A stretch of 64,000 nt of DNA, taken from positions 310,001 through 374,000 of the forward strand of contig OZ025811.1 in the NCBI GenBank assembly GCA_964019425.1, written 5' to 3'. Numbering within the stretch: the first letter of the stretch is position 1; every line of letters starts with the position of its first letter. Below, piece by piece: positions 1 through 10,009 of this stretch. The notes beneath the pieces are model-generated. The model was not told the origin of the DNA. It was given only the letters and a program-made list of their open reading frames with translations, and did no database searches. The translations under genes were made by a program, and so were the position numbers. This stretch comes from Flectonema sp. DT1601 (taxonomy: Eukaryota; Euglenozoa; Diplonemea; Diplonemida; Diplonemidae).

Positions 1-2804
1 AAAGCAGCAGCACTCGCAACAGGATTTGCTTGGCTCACATCAAATACCCTGGCAAAGATACCGTATCCGGAACCGTCCTCATTAAAAGATTGCCAAGCAA
101 TAATGACACTGTCGTCATCAGTGATATCAACCGACGGGTTTCTCTGAGTTAGTTGCAACGTACCGTGAACGATGATAGGATCTGATATTGCCGAACCCTC
201 AACAACACTCATGTACACGTCCACATCATTTCCTGTTCCAAGGTTAGCTCCACTTCTCGTTGTCGCAATAACAGGCCGAGCATCACCTCCACTTGCAATT
301 GTATGTATCAAAACAGGAGAACCTATTTTGTCCCCATTGGAAGCAAACTGGAGGACGTTTATCGTGGTGCTGGAACCAACAGCTGACTGCCACGATACAT
401 AGAAATTGTTCCTGAAACAGGCAACATCCGGACGATCTTCTGGAGCGCTCGTCCCGCCACTTACCATAAATTCCTTGTCGAAAATTGCACGTCCGGTTGT
501 GTCATAAATTTGAGCGTATATCTGAGAAACAGCTCCAACATGTGACTCCCATACAACGACGGCTCCTCCAGAGAATCCGCAAGAAGCAGGGGACCTTTGA
601 AATCCCTGTAGGGTGTTACTTGCAGTCTCTGGTTGCCTCTCATAACCAGCATCTACCTCAATCGGTAAGGAAACACCAATTGGATCTCCAGTGATACTTG
701 TAGTCGCAGTTGCATAGACAATGACAACTCCCTTATCCGTCGCAATCATTGAAGGATTCGCTTGAGTTCCAACAACAAAATTATTAACCACCCGACTAGG
801 TTCAATTTCAGCCCCAGAAGCTTCCATTCGGGTAAACATTATAGCACCGCCTTGTCTATCTTTAACAGGAGACATATTTGATGCACAAGACACGGAAAAA
901 GAATCATCATAAAGTGATTGTGAAAATGTGAGAGAATTCCTAAAGCAGTTCAACGATGTCCTCCAAGTGACGCTGCTGGTAATACTTCTGGAGTGAACAA
1001 CACCGGAATCTCGGTCAACGACAAAAATAATTATACCTCCTTGTGTTGGAGTAAAAATCCTAATCGACCTGGGAATTCCATCATTAAATCGAATGAATGA
1101 CGTAATTCGGAAATTTGGAAAATTATTCACCTCAATTGAACGATACCTCACAACTGTGATATATTGGTAGTAGGATAAGTATATAGTTCCCCCATCTCCA
1201 CAAGCTGAGTCCCATATAAAAGACGTTACGGTATCCAGAACTCGAACATTAGCACCTCCAACATAAATAGTTAAGATATAATTAGTTGAAGTTCCTTCAA
1301 CTCCTATTTCTTCATTTGATGAAACTATCACAACCAGGGAACCTCCGCATAAAAATGAACGATGGTCGCTGCTGCCGGAATGCACCAAAGCAGTTTGTTC
1401 AGTACCATCCCCTGTTGTGTCCACCTCAACACTTCGAATACCTCCATCACCATAAGTTACAAAAAAAGTATTACTATGTGGCAAGCTACCTGCTATTATT
1501 GGAGCTGTTGTGGCACCGGTTCCAATAGTTTTCTTCGATTTCATGTTATTATCGTCATCGAAGAGTGCGTACATAACTGCACCTGCATTGGTTCTGTACG
1601 CAACAGCGTAACCTCCATTGTCAAGTCTACACGACGACATCGCATCCAACTCTATGTCAGTAACGAATTGAACTTCCGGAACGTGGTAGTAACTCGCAGC
1701 AATAATCGGAACAGGAACTTCCTCTGCTGTTTGTGATGGAAAGACAGCAAACCACCCATTGACTCCTAGTTGTGCCACGGATACTTTAGTTAATGTTTCT
1801 GATACCGCCAACGATGACCTGAAACCACTAGAAGATATATCACTGTAGTCATTATTATAATAAGCAAACCCAGTACTGGAAAACAGTATCGTCTGTCCCT
1901 TGTTGCTGGATCCCATACCAAGTGTTAAGTGATCAAGAACTGTTGAACGGTCCAGCATAGTAGGAGTACTCACAGCTATGTCATCAGTGAATAACCAAGT
2001 TCTCAAAGTAGTCATAGCTGCTACGCTATCGTGAGCTGCTAATGTTATCAGAGGAGTCTCTCTTCCGTGACTCATTTTCAATGAAATTCTATCCCAGGCT
2101 CTTGTCGGAGAACCGGCAATGGTACCACTGTAGAGCTCAGTGAAACTAACACTGCTTAATACTTTATAAAACAGTTCACTGGTTCCTTCACTGAACACAA
2201 CTAACAATCCCGCAGATATTTCTATCATGTCATAAAACGTTACACTTGTTCCTAAAACCGTCACAGGTGTCAAACTGTTCGCTGCCAAAGAAAACATTCT
2301 GAACGAACCTCCCGTACTGGTGAACAAGACAACAGCACCCCCTCCCGTTCTGAAACCCACAGCAGAGTGTCGCCCTGCTGTCGCACCAACAGTCGCAATT
2401 AGAACCGCACCGCCTACAGGTCTACCAGTAGAGGTATATTGCCTTCGGTACAACTCGTCGTTTTCTTGGTATGTTATTAAGAATCCTCCGTCAGATAGGG
2501 CAGCAAGCTGCTTTCTCCCTGATGCAAATACTGTTGTTGACTCTGCAGAGCTCTGGTGAACAACAATCACGTCACCTGCTACTGTTGGATTACTGTTTTT
2601 ATAAATCCTTGCTTGCAATTGATGATCAGCTGAGCTGTACCATCCAACTACAACATCACCACTTCCCAATGTCAGGGTCTCTGCATCTCCAGGGCTTTTC
2701 CGTGAAACTTCAATCTTGGTTCCTGTTTTTTGAAACGTTATTGGACTCGTTACCCCCATTGCACTCGCCATCAGAGCACAGATCAACATAGCTCGTCGTA
2801 TCAT
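1..2804 (-). CDS. Large secreted repeat protein, array copy 1 (3' part outside window)
   Basis: The reading frame is open from the ATG at 2804 to the window edge and covers about the first 930 residues. It starts with a signal peptide (MIRRAMLICALMASA, cleavage near residue 17-20). The rest is beta-rich repeats of about 50-60 residues built on a 'GGxxVxW/Y' strand, as in propeller-like extracellular repeats. It matches the copies at 10010-14365 and 21875-26236 almost base for base. Exceptions are an in-frame 24-bp deletion near 246, which removes 8 residues including a VVSW strand, and a diverged but open block at about 1000-1310. No catalytic motif is visible; a surface or secreted adhesin-like role is inference. 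The protein is not recognised beyond repeat style. Confidence 0.85.
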   Translation of the reverse strand, partial: MIRRAMLICALMASAMGVTSPITFQKTGTKIEVSRKSPGDAETLTLGSGDVVVGWYSSADHQLQARIYKNSNPTVAGDVIVVHQSSAESTTVFASGRKQLAALSDGGFLITYQENDELYRRQYTSTGRPVGGAVLIATVGATAGRHSAVGFRTGGGAVVLFTSTGGSFRMFSLAANSLTPVTVLGTSVTFYDMIEISAGLLVVFSEGTSELFYKVLSSVSFTELYSGTIAGSPTRAWDRISLKMSHGRETPLITLAAHDSVAAMTTLRTWLFTDDIAVSTPTMLDRSTVLDHLTLGMGSSNKGQTILFSSTGFAYYNNDYSDISSSGFRSSLAVSETLTKVSVAQLGVNGWFAVFPSQTAEEVPVPIIAASYYHVPEVQFVTDIELDAMSSCRLDNGGYAVAYRTNAGAVMYALFDDDNNMKSKKTIGTGATTAPIIAGSLPHSNTFFVTYGDGGIRSVEVDTTGDGTEQTALVHSGSSDHRSFLCGGSLVVIVSSNEEIGVEGTSTNYILTIYVGGANVRVLDTVTSFIWDSACGDGGTIYLSYYQYITVVRYRSIEVNNFPNFRITSFIRFNDGIPRSIRIFTPTQGGIIIFVVDRDSGVVHSRSITSSVTWRTSLNCFRNSLTFSQSLYDDSFSVSCASNMSPVKDRQGGAIMFTRMEASGAEIEPSRVVNNFVVGTQANPSMIATDKGVVIVYATATTSITGDPIGVSLPIEVDAGYERQPETASNTLQGFQRSPASCGFSGGAVVVWESHVGAVSQIYAQIYDTTGRAIFDKEFMVSGGTSAPEDRPDVACFRNNFYVSWQSAVGSSTTINVLQFASNGDKIGSPVLIHTIASGGDARPVIATTRSGANLGTGNDVDVYMSVVEGSAISDPIIVHGTLQLTQRNPSVDITDDDSVIIAWQSFNEDGSGYGIFARVFDVSQANPVASAAA

Positions 2805-3149
2805 TGTTTTTTGATTGTTTGTTAAGCTGACGATAATAATAATAATAATTAAAACAACAGTCAATAAGCTGACCTCTCCAATTGTTGGTATTTGTTTAGA
2901 TAAATGAGAAGCAAAGAATTCATCGTCACTTTACTCAAAGTCTGGTCGCAATGTCGAGTAGTTAATCTTTTTATTTCTTTAGTCAGGTGTGATGATTTAG
3001 TTTGGTCAAAGATAGAAGGTTGCCATCTAATCAAAACCCCTGTAGAGATAAAGAGTTTCCTCCGTGTTGAAAAGAGAGATTGCTATTCTGATGAATTCAT
3101 CTTTTAGTCAACCACCACGTCCTTGGCCTATAACTGGATCTGTTGCATT
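2805..3149. repeat. 5' flank shared by array copies 1 and 2
   Basis: This flank matches 14366-14715 almost exactly. It begins with a run of AAT/ATT triplets (2830-2850) whose length differs between copies. On the coding strand this reads as T-rich repeats ending in CAG, a possible splice acceptor 30-35 nt before the ATG. It must hold whatever promoter or processing signals the array gene uses. A 67-codon plus-strand frame inside it is conserved only because the whole block is duplicated. Confidence 0.8.
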
Positions 3150-4510
3150 AGCCGGAATAGTACCGAGGATCGTTCACCCCCATAATTGTACTGTCAGTTT
3201 ATGGTCATAACTGCGACGGACCAAGTAAGGATTTTGCTATTCAAGAGTCAAATAATTTCTTTTTCGCAGTTCAATAATTTACTTTTCGCAAAGGAAGCCA
3301 TCTTTTCGATGTTTAAAAGTTAGTTCTTGTCTTTGCTGCTCCTGTGTCTCATTTCGTTGTGCTGCCTATTGTTGTAGGTTAAGCGTCAAGAGCATTGAGA
3401 CTTCCCTTGCATCGCATGCAATTCCCCAGATGGCTTCAGCTGTTTTAGAGGTGCATTTTCTGGAAAAGAAACGTTTCAAAATATTATCAAACATTACATC
3501 AACGACACTCGCCTCACTGCACCTCTCAAAGAACAAACCCAGTTTTAAAGCAGAGCTGGGGGAAAAGAACTACGCCAAACTAGTAACATATTTTATCATT
3601 GAACACAGTCCCCCTAGTATCAGTGAGCGGGATACCAGCTAATGAGTGGTGCTGAGTTATGTTTGCCTCGAAGTTAGTATTAATGGCTATCGGTCAATTA
3701 AAAAAAACAACAAAAGAATTTATAGAAATACATGCAAAAGATTCGTAGGTCAACTAGTACTACAAATCAATCAATAAATCGTAAGGACATCAAATAAAGA
3801 AGTTAGTATTAGAAAGTCAAGTACTGATGACTACGAGGTGTTTGAGTCACCCGTAACAGTTCAGGACTAAATAAAGGAAGGAAAAGATACGATGGAAGTG
3901 AGACATCGAATGTGGGAGAGGAAGAAAATAAAAATATTTAATATTTAAATTAATAATATTATTTTAATTAATTCAAAAATTTGGCGATCTATAGAAATAC
4001 CTCAACTTAAGAATTGTTCAACAGTAGAGGGAAAAGGAATTGGGAGAGCAGTTAAAAGCAACAAGTGAATTAATTCTACAATACCTGATGGGTGTAGAAA
4101 GTTATGTATCTTATATCCTACTACGGTATTGGTTAATTCAAAGCTACCACAACAACTACTGTAAGAACTCCACACTTCACAGCTGGAGATTAGAAGGGAA
4201 ATTAAGGGTTTCTGGGAGTGGGGAGTCAGGAATGTTATCGAATGCACCAACGACAAGTGTTTGCCGATGATGAGAAGAAAAAAAACACACAATTTGCGGA
4301 AGGAAAGTTTTGTCCAAGGCATTTTAATTGTACTGTGGGCTCCGAAAAGGCTTTTGACATGTAGCACAAAAAATTGGGCAGGACATAGCCACATCACTCT
4401 GCAAGAAATGAAAACCATAAGGATTAGGCAAGATGACAGTCAGTTTAGGGTCATAACTGCGCCGGACCTAAACGACGTTATATGAAAGCGAGAAAGGATA
4501 AAAGAAAAAC
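3150..4510. other. Linker of array unit 1 with inserted DNA
   Basis: Compared with the linker after copy 2, about 520 bp are inserted here from 3150. Homology resumes around 3786-3950 (matching 14802-14962). Around 4211-4273 and 4470-4510 it matches the segment 19700-19815, with about 195 bp inserted between. Positions 3190-3222 and 4436-4468 share a 30-bp sequence containing GGTCATAACTGCG. I see no recognisable gene. A 70-codon plus-strand frame at 3430-3642 and a 138-codon minus frame at 4002-4418 resemble nothing I know. Confidence 0.5.
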
Positions 4511-4740
4511 ATAGTTAGTATCATTAATTTTAGAACAGAAAAGTGAGAATAAGAAGAGATTAATAAAAGAAAAGTATTCATTTCTGCAGTTTCCTAACAT
4601 GAAAGGGTAATAGAATATGTAGTTTCAGAAAAAAAAAAAAAAAAAAAAAAAAAACAGAAGGGAAGGGATAGAGAATTCATATGTTAAATAAGTAATAGTA
4701 ATTATAGTAATCCTGGATGAATTTTGACTGCTACTGATGA
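4511..4740. repeat. Repeat module with 27-nt poly(A)
   Basis: The module runs from GTTAGTATCATTAATTTTAG to a poly(A) run of about 27 nt (4628-4654) followed by CAGAAGGGAAGGGATAGAG. The same flanks occur at 9430-9995, where about 355 extra bases sit between GTAGTTTCAG and the poly(A). The poly(A) suggests a retroposed origin on the plus strand, or slippage; the shorter form here looks like a deletion derivative. Confidence 0.6.
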
Positions 4741-4765
4741 TGACTGACCTAAGAGGATGCCAGTG

Positions 4766-5819
4766 TCACATGCCAAGGGATATGTCGATATAGGACTTTG
4801 TCGGAGGTCCACGGTCCCTGTAGTCAAACCATTTGGGATCAATCCTTTTGTAGTCGGCGTAGTGGATCTTATTCAAAAGATTTGTGAATTGCGTTCCCAC
4901 GATATCGAGGTAGCAATACAGTTCCACTGTCCATAGATGTTCATGTATCTCCTTGATATCGGTGCAGTCGTATGCTTGTGTGATGGCCTGTATGACTACG
5001 GTCGTGTCATTCGGGGATAACTTTGGAAGATTGGAGTATCTGTTGAGGTGCCACAGAAGTTTCTGTCTTGGTATGGCTACGCGTAGCGGGAAACTCATTA
5101 AGTAGCTGTCCAATTCCTTCAGCATGGCGGCTATCTGTATCGAAGAAGGTATGATGGTGCTGGCCTACATCTTCCGTGTCATCTGTCGGAAGATTCGGGA
5201 AGAACTTTCGAACAATCTGACTCACTCCCTTGCACTTAGAGAGGAGGTGGTGCGCATCTGTCTCGGTGTGATCACAGAATCGGCAGTCGGTAAGACCCAA
5301 ACCTGGCAGCTTAACCAATTTGTGGCGTATTAGAGCAATACTCACCTCGGCTAGGTTGTCCGCCAATTCATTCCCTATTACACCACAATGGGAGGGTACA
5401 AATTGAATTGATATCGGACGGTTTAGAGAGGATATCATTTTAAATATCTCGCTGTTAGTACGCGAGGATTGGCATAGATAGCCTTTAGCCAGGCTACTTA
5501 GCGACGACTGGCTATCCGATATGACGTGAATGCGACCATATGGGAGCCGTGCTGAGTTCTCGCGGATGAGATCAAGGGCTGAGATCAGTGCGCGCTGTTC
5601 GGCGTTGTAAATCATGAGTGACAGATGGTAGCGCTGTTGCTTCTTGTAGCACTTGTTCCTGTTGACGAGTACTGCCGCGTTGCCACAGTGGTAATTGCCA
5701 TCCTTGTCCTCGAAATACGAAGCATCAGTGTATACTCTGGCAACTGCCGGCGGGAGAGACTCCAACGAAGCGATGGCAAATTTGAGGTTGAGTCCCGAGT
5801 CCTGTGACTTTCTGAACAT
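4766..5819 (-). pseudogene. LINE 3' fragment: RNase H domain plus CCHC knuckle
   Basis: This is the end of a non-LTR retrotransposon polyprotein. An RNase HI domain retains the acidic residues and histidine in order: YTDAS, NAEQRAL, ISDSQSSL, PSHCG and GNELADNLAE. It is followed by a C-terminal CX2C-X8-H-X4-C knuckle (CRFC...H...C) typical of RNase H-bearing LINEs such as the I and ingi groups. The reading frame shifts near 5110-5125, after which a second frame (5125-4766) carries the C-terminus. No reverse transcriptase or endonuclease lies upstream, so the element is 5'-truncated at about 5819. Relative to the related DNA at 19.8 kb it sits inside a 1.3-kb insertion. It cannot move by itself. 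Confidence 0.8.
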
Positions 5820-6230
5820 AAAATTTGCAGAAAAGCAATTTCGATATAATTACAATAGGAAAGGAAAGTTCATTTTATTGAACAACAAGAATCTAGTACA
5901 GAATATAATTTTGTACAATTACTTGCATCATCTGATGGTTCCCTTTTTCATGTTCTCAAATAATTGCAACAAATAAATAAATCGATGGGAGATTAGAATA
6001 GAACAAGAAGGTTTCTTGCTTTCTCTAATTTCTATTTTTCGATTTAACCAAAAATTGAGAACAAAAAGCAATTTTTCGATGCCTTGATTGCAACAACAAC
6101 GAAAAAGAAAAAGAATAAAAGAAGGGAGGGAATTCAAGGGAACATCTTTAGTGGAACAGCTCAAACAAGTAGAGTAAGTCCAGCTACTTGATAAATCTCC
6201 TGGGCACCCTAACAAGAGAATAGCAAGCAA
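5820..6230. repeat. Spacer repeat, copy 1 (pair at 19826-20200)
   Basis: About 400 bp nearly identical to 19826-20200, starting AAATTTGCAGAAAAGCAATTTCG and ending near TTGATAAATCTCCTGGGCA. The two copies diverge sharply after that point. No gene is evident; a hydrophobic minus-strand frame of about 100-120 codons occurs in both copies but has no recognisable motif. Confidence 0.75.
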
Positions 6231-6328
6231 ACTTTTCCCAGTCAGACCCTTTTCCTGGTCCGAACTTAATAAGGAATTCGCTTCCAAGTGCATTCTTCAA
6301 ACAGACGATTATAGGAATCCAATATCTT

Positions 6329-6724
6329 GGTATTGGGGATTTTTTGGGTTCCAAGGAAATTGGTGGGTACCGAGGGCTTTTTTATGTTATTACCGGTATT
6401 GGGGATTTTTTGGGTTCCAAGGAAATTGGTGGGTACCGAGGGCTTTTTTATGTTATTACCGGTATTGGGGATTTTTTGGGTTCCAAGGAAATTGGTGGGT
6501 ACCGAGGGCTTTTTTATGTTATTACCGGTATTGGGGATTTTCTGGGTTCCAAGGAAATTGGTGGGTACCGAGGGCTTTTTTATGTTATTACCGGTATTGG
6601 GGATTTTCTGGGTTCCAAGGAAATTGGTGGGTACCGAGGGCTTTTTTATGTTATTACCGGTATTGGGGATTTTCTGGGTTCCAAGGAAATTGGGGGCTAC
6701 TGTGGGCTTTTTTATATTTTTCAG
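6329..6724. repeat. 66-bp minisatellite, six copies
   Basis: Six head-to-tail units start at 6329, 6395, 6461, 6527, 6593 and 6659. Each unit begins GGTATTGGGGATTTT and ends TATGTTATTACC. Units 1-3 have TTTTTTGGG and units 4-6 TTTTCTGGG at the same place; unit 6 is diverged at its end. The period is a multiple of three, so two plus-strand frames stay open, but no real gene is implied. The array begins within the repeated spacer word AATATCTT. Confidence 0.95.
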
Positions 6725-7089
6725 GAAATAATAACGGAGGTGACTTGGTTGTTAAATAAGGTTGTTGAGAAAGCTAAAAATGGGAAACTTGCAATATGCC
6801 CCATACCCGCAAAAGTTCAACACTATAACCTTGCCATCGCAAAGTGAAAACAAGTTTAAATAGAAAAACAAAAAATAAACAACTTCGCGCGAGCGAAGCG
6901 AACCTGGGCGGGTATCTCTAGTGGGTTGTTATTCTTTTATTGGTTGCCGTTATTTATTTATTTATTTATTTATTTACGAAGCCTAGGAGCCAAAAGCCAG
7001 GAAAAGCTCAACAGGGTGACAGTTATATCGCTGACGAGAAGAGACATAGAATAAGATGGAACAAATAACTATTCAACTACAAGAAAGGA
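6725..7089. other. Spacer with GC-rich hairpin and TTTA microsatellite
   Basis: This holds an imperfect inverted repeat (ATACCCGC at 6803-6810 against GCGGGTAT at 6908-6915) about 100 bp apart. A GC-rich stem-loop TTCGCGCGAGCGAA lies at about 6885, unusual for this AT-rich DNA. A (TTTA)n run occupies 6951-6976. No gene is visible. Confidence 0.5.
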
Positions 7090-7345
7090 AGATGGAAAAT
7101 AAGATAATTACACAGTGCGCGTAGATATTTGCGATAATCTTCGTATGCGTGACTTCTGAACCACAACAACCACAAGGTTGAACAACAATAACAAAAAAAG
7201 AATTTACACACATACACACGCACAATTGCTAATTTCCCTCATTTCACACCAAATACATGGGAAGACACAGATGGTCAATATTTCGACGGTTCTTAGAAAC
7301 ACGACTCAAAACTCATCTTAAAAATAGGAACCACATTCACATATG
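7090..7345. repeat. Spacer module M3, copy 1
   Basis: A module of about 250 bp contains CACAGTGCGCGTAGATATTT, CCACAACAACCACAAGGTTG and a CACACATACACACG stretch. It recurs at 9117-9375, 16300-16560 and 17128-17375 with a few percent of differences. Minus-strand frames in it are short and not conserved as protein. Confidence 0.8.
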
Positions 7346-7845
7346 TCATAAAAAAAAAAAAAAAGAAGAGAATAAAGAATAATAAAAAACTCATATTATT
7401 AGGCTTGACTCCAAAGACACGTTGGTTGTGACATTTCGTGCGAGACCAATAGACCTAAACACTACTTTTGGAGTGATAACCACAAAGTGAAAAATAAGCA
7501 CCCCCGAGTATGAAAGTTTACAGCATGCGTCCGGTTTCCAGAGAGATGGCTCAAAACATCACAATTACTATATCGGTCAAAAAAAGATTCTGCGACAAAA
7601 TTCCGGACAATGAAATTTTTTTCCAAAAAAAAATAGTAAAGATTTCGTTCGAAGCGGCATTTTAATGCGCCGCATCGTTCGGTTCATTTCCGTCCGAAAA
7701 TGGGAGGTTGGCATCACCAAACTTGTAGCACTGACCATGTTTAAAAGTATATCCCTATGCCTAATTTGAGAGATCGCACCCTCCTCGATTCACAATTCAC
7801 ACCAGACATCAATAGGTTAAATTATTATTTAATACAAGAAAAGAT
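7346..7845. other. Spacer without recognisable gene
   Basis: AT-rich DNA partly shared with 20210-20260 (a phrase around TTTCCAGAGAGATGGCTC) and 17440-17460. The last 40 bases match the 3' flank of the tail fragment at 20612, including TTATTTAATACAAGAAA. This probably represents the original 3' untranslated region of the array gene. Confidence 0.4.
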
Positions 7846-8134
7846 TTAAGCCGCCTGTTCGCCTTCAAATTCCTCCTCCTCTTCGTCCGGAATAACTGGA
7901 ATAGATTCATCAGTTGGTAAATCAGAATCAATTTTAGTGACGAGGAGAGGCAAGTCTCCACATCAATTTCCTACCAGTACCAGAGTTTACTTGCATCGGA
8001 ACTATTAATCCAGATTCTTGGAACTTAGCGATGGATGCAATCGCAGGAGCTCTATTAAAAGTTTGAGAGAACGCTCGGTATGCTTCAAGAACTTCAAATT
8101 TAGAATGCAAACTTATCATCACCAACAACAGACA
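7846..8134 (-). pseudogene. Orphan 3' end of the array gene (fragment 1)
   Basis: It encodes the authentic C-terminal region of the array protein (KFEVLEAYRAFSQTF, then SGLIVPMQVNSGTG) with no upstream gene body in frame. Relative to the fragment at 20612 it has lost about 60 bp near 8100, and a 2-bp deletion near 7953 shifts the frame before the acidic tail. Its upstream edge is joined to module M1. It lies 3' of copy 2, which lacks this tail. Confidence 0.8.
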
Positions 8135-9116
8135 AAAATGATCTCCTTGGTCGGTGTCGTTGCGATTACTCCCGTCGTCGATGACGAGGATTTTATAATC
8201 AAAAACGTTTTGCGGGAAAAAGACCTTCTTCGAAATACGAAGTAGGATTGCCTCCCTGATGAACATGTTTCATAACAAAATCGAAGTCGATGACCAAAAG
8301 TGTATCTAGCATGGCAAACTGTACGCAGCAGGAACACAGAAAGAAAACATACAAACGAAGAAGAAAGAAACGTTGTCAAGTTTGCAACAAATAAAGAAAA
8401 AGCTGAGAAAAAGCTAGAAGAACATACACACACGTGAGCTTTCTTCAGTGGAACAAACTATCTTCAGTAAACTATTGGAAATACACGTAAGCTTTGTTTG
8501 AATTAGTTAAAAGAAACAAATGAAATAAGGGAGAGGAGGGCAGGAATTCAAAGAAATAAAAGAATAACTCCACAGACGACGATAGGAATCCAATATCTTA
8601 GATAAATGTTTTGGATTATCCTTTACGTCAATAAAGAGAGAAAAGATATCACTCCCAGACAAAGCTGACTTTGTCTACGAGTAACATCTTTCGGTAGTTA
8701 GTTAGAATATGAGTTTGTTAAAAGAGAGGTTTGGAATAAAGATATAAAAACAAAAACAAGTTTCAGCCGAATTTGAAACAAAAGTACACTATCACCTGTG
8801 AAAGCTGGAAGGCATGCCACATTCTCTATCGAAGGATGAATGTGGCCTCGGCATATTACAATACTTTCTTGTTTTCCGTAATTTTGATTTTATACACAAA
8901 AGTGCAGATCAAATTGTATAAATAAGAAGAAGCTAAGCACATGTATAAAAAAGAAACAGATACTCACTGTGATAGTACGTCAGTTCAGATTTCTTCAGTG
9001 GAACATTTAAGAAAAAGAAACAAAATAAGGGAGAGGAGGGCAGGAATTCAAAGAAATAAAAGAATAACTCCACAGACGATTATAGGAATCCAATATCTTA
9101 GATAAATGTTTGGTTA
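8135..9116. repeat. Spacer modules M1 and M2, copy 1
   Basis: M1 (from AAAATGATCTCCTTGG) and M2 (from CTTTCTTCAGTGGAACAAAC) follow each other without break. They are about 98% identical to 20936-21852 over 900 bp; M1 also recurs at 15231. M2 pieces recur at 15540, 16718 and 21796. M1 has short minus-strand frames with a signal-like hydrophobic stretch, but the frame is broken between its halves, so I do not call a gene. Confidence 0.8.
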
Positions 9117-9375
9117 TTCAACCCCACAAGAAAGCCAGATAGAATGAGATAATTACACAGTGCGCGTAGATTTTTTCGATGATCTTCGTATGTGTGACTT
9201 CTGAACCACAACAACCACAAGGTTGAACAACAATAACCAAAAAAGAATTTACACACATACACACGCACAATTGCCAATTTCCCTCTTGTCACACCAAATA
9301 CATGGGAAGACACGGATGGTTAATATTTCGACGGTTCCAAGAAACACGACTCAAAACATCTTAACCACATTCACA
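9117..9375. repeat. Spacer module M3, copy 2
   Basis: It matches 7090-7345, 16300-16560 and 17128-17375. It is missing from the otherwise matching spacer in front of copy 4, where a deletion joins 21852 directly to sequence matching 9985. Confidence 0.8.
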
Positions 9376-9640
9376 AAAACATAGTTAGTTAGAATATGAG
9401 TTTATTATAAAAAAGTTATAAAAACATCTACAGTTAGTATCATTAATTCTACAGTTAGTATCATTAATTTTAGAACAGAAAAGTGAGAATAAGAAAAGTA
9501 GAGATCAATAAAAGAAAAGCATTCATTTCTGCAGTTTCCTAACATCAAAGGGTAATAGAATATGTAGTTTCAGGCCTTAATCTTATACTACTTGTCCCTT
9601 TTTAGGCCTTCATCAGTAAGTTCTAAGGGACTTCATTCCA
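9376..9640. repeat. Spacer module M4 with conserved hairpin
   Basis: The sequence from TTAGAATATGAGTTTATTA through GTAGTTTCAGGCCTTAATC recurs at 15895-16110. Both copies contain an inverted repeat of about 9 bp (GTCCCT..TTAG against CTAAGGGAC) around a loop containing GGCCTTCATCAG. The word TTAGAATATGAGTTT appears eight times in the spacers of this array. Confidence 0.65.
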
Positions 9641-9924
9641 GTTAGTATCATTAATTCTACAGTTAGTTAGCTAGCTAGCCCGACATACCATCGAGTACCG
9701 GTTAGATAGACACAACAGGGTGGAACGGTTAACCACCTGTGAGTCCCCAATACTACGACATTATGTCGAACCTGATCCCTGAGAGGATTAATTTCTTAGC
9801 ATAAGCGAGGAAATCTAATGTTCGAGAGACACTGATACATCAATGCTTCGGCCTTGACCGGTTCGCCAGCAAAATAACAAAGTTTGGGGAGAGGAAAGGA
9901 AGTTGATAATGATAATGATAAAAG

Positions 9925-9955
<31 letters not shown>

Positions 9956-9958
9956 CAG
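9641..9958 (+). ncRNA. Possible structured RNA or SINE ending in poly(A)
   Basis: A stretch more GC-rich than its surroundings begins near CTAGCTAGCCCGACATACC. It has several potential stems: CAGGGTGG...CCACCTG (around 9717-9740) and CGACATTATGTCG (around 9756). It ends with ATAATGATAATGATAA and a poly(A) of about 30 nt. The layout resembles a SINE or retroposed small RNA on the plus strand. I found no convincing tRNA A and B boxes and no match to 5S, 7SL or spliceosomal RNA from memory. It occurs once in the window. Confidence 0.25.
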
Positions 9959-10009
9959 AAGGGAAGGGATAGAGAGTAATTATACTAATCCTGGGCTATC
10001 CATCAACAG

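Noticed and set aside
6329-6724. CRISPR-like or repeat-protein reading of the 66-bp array
   Set aside because: Units are contiguous and nearly identical with no unique spacers, the sequence is eukaryotic, and open frames arise only because the period is a multiple of three.
8119-8433. Possible small secreted protein in module M1
   Set aside because: The hydrophobic start and the later part are in different frames, and the three M1 copies do not keep one continuous frame.
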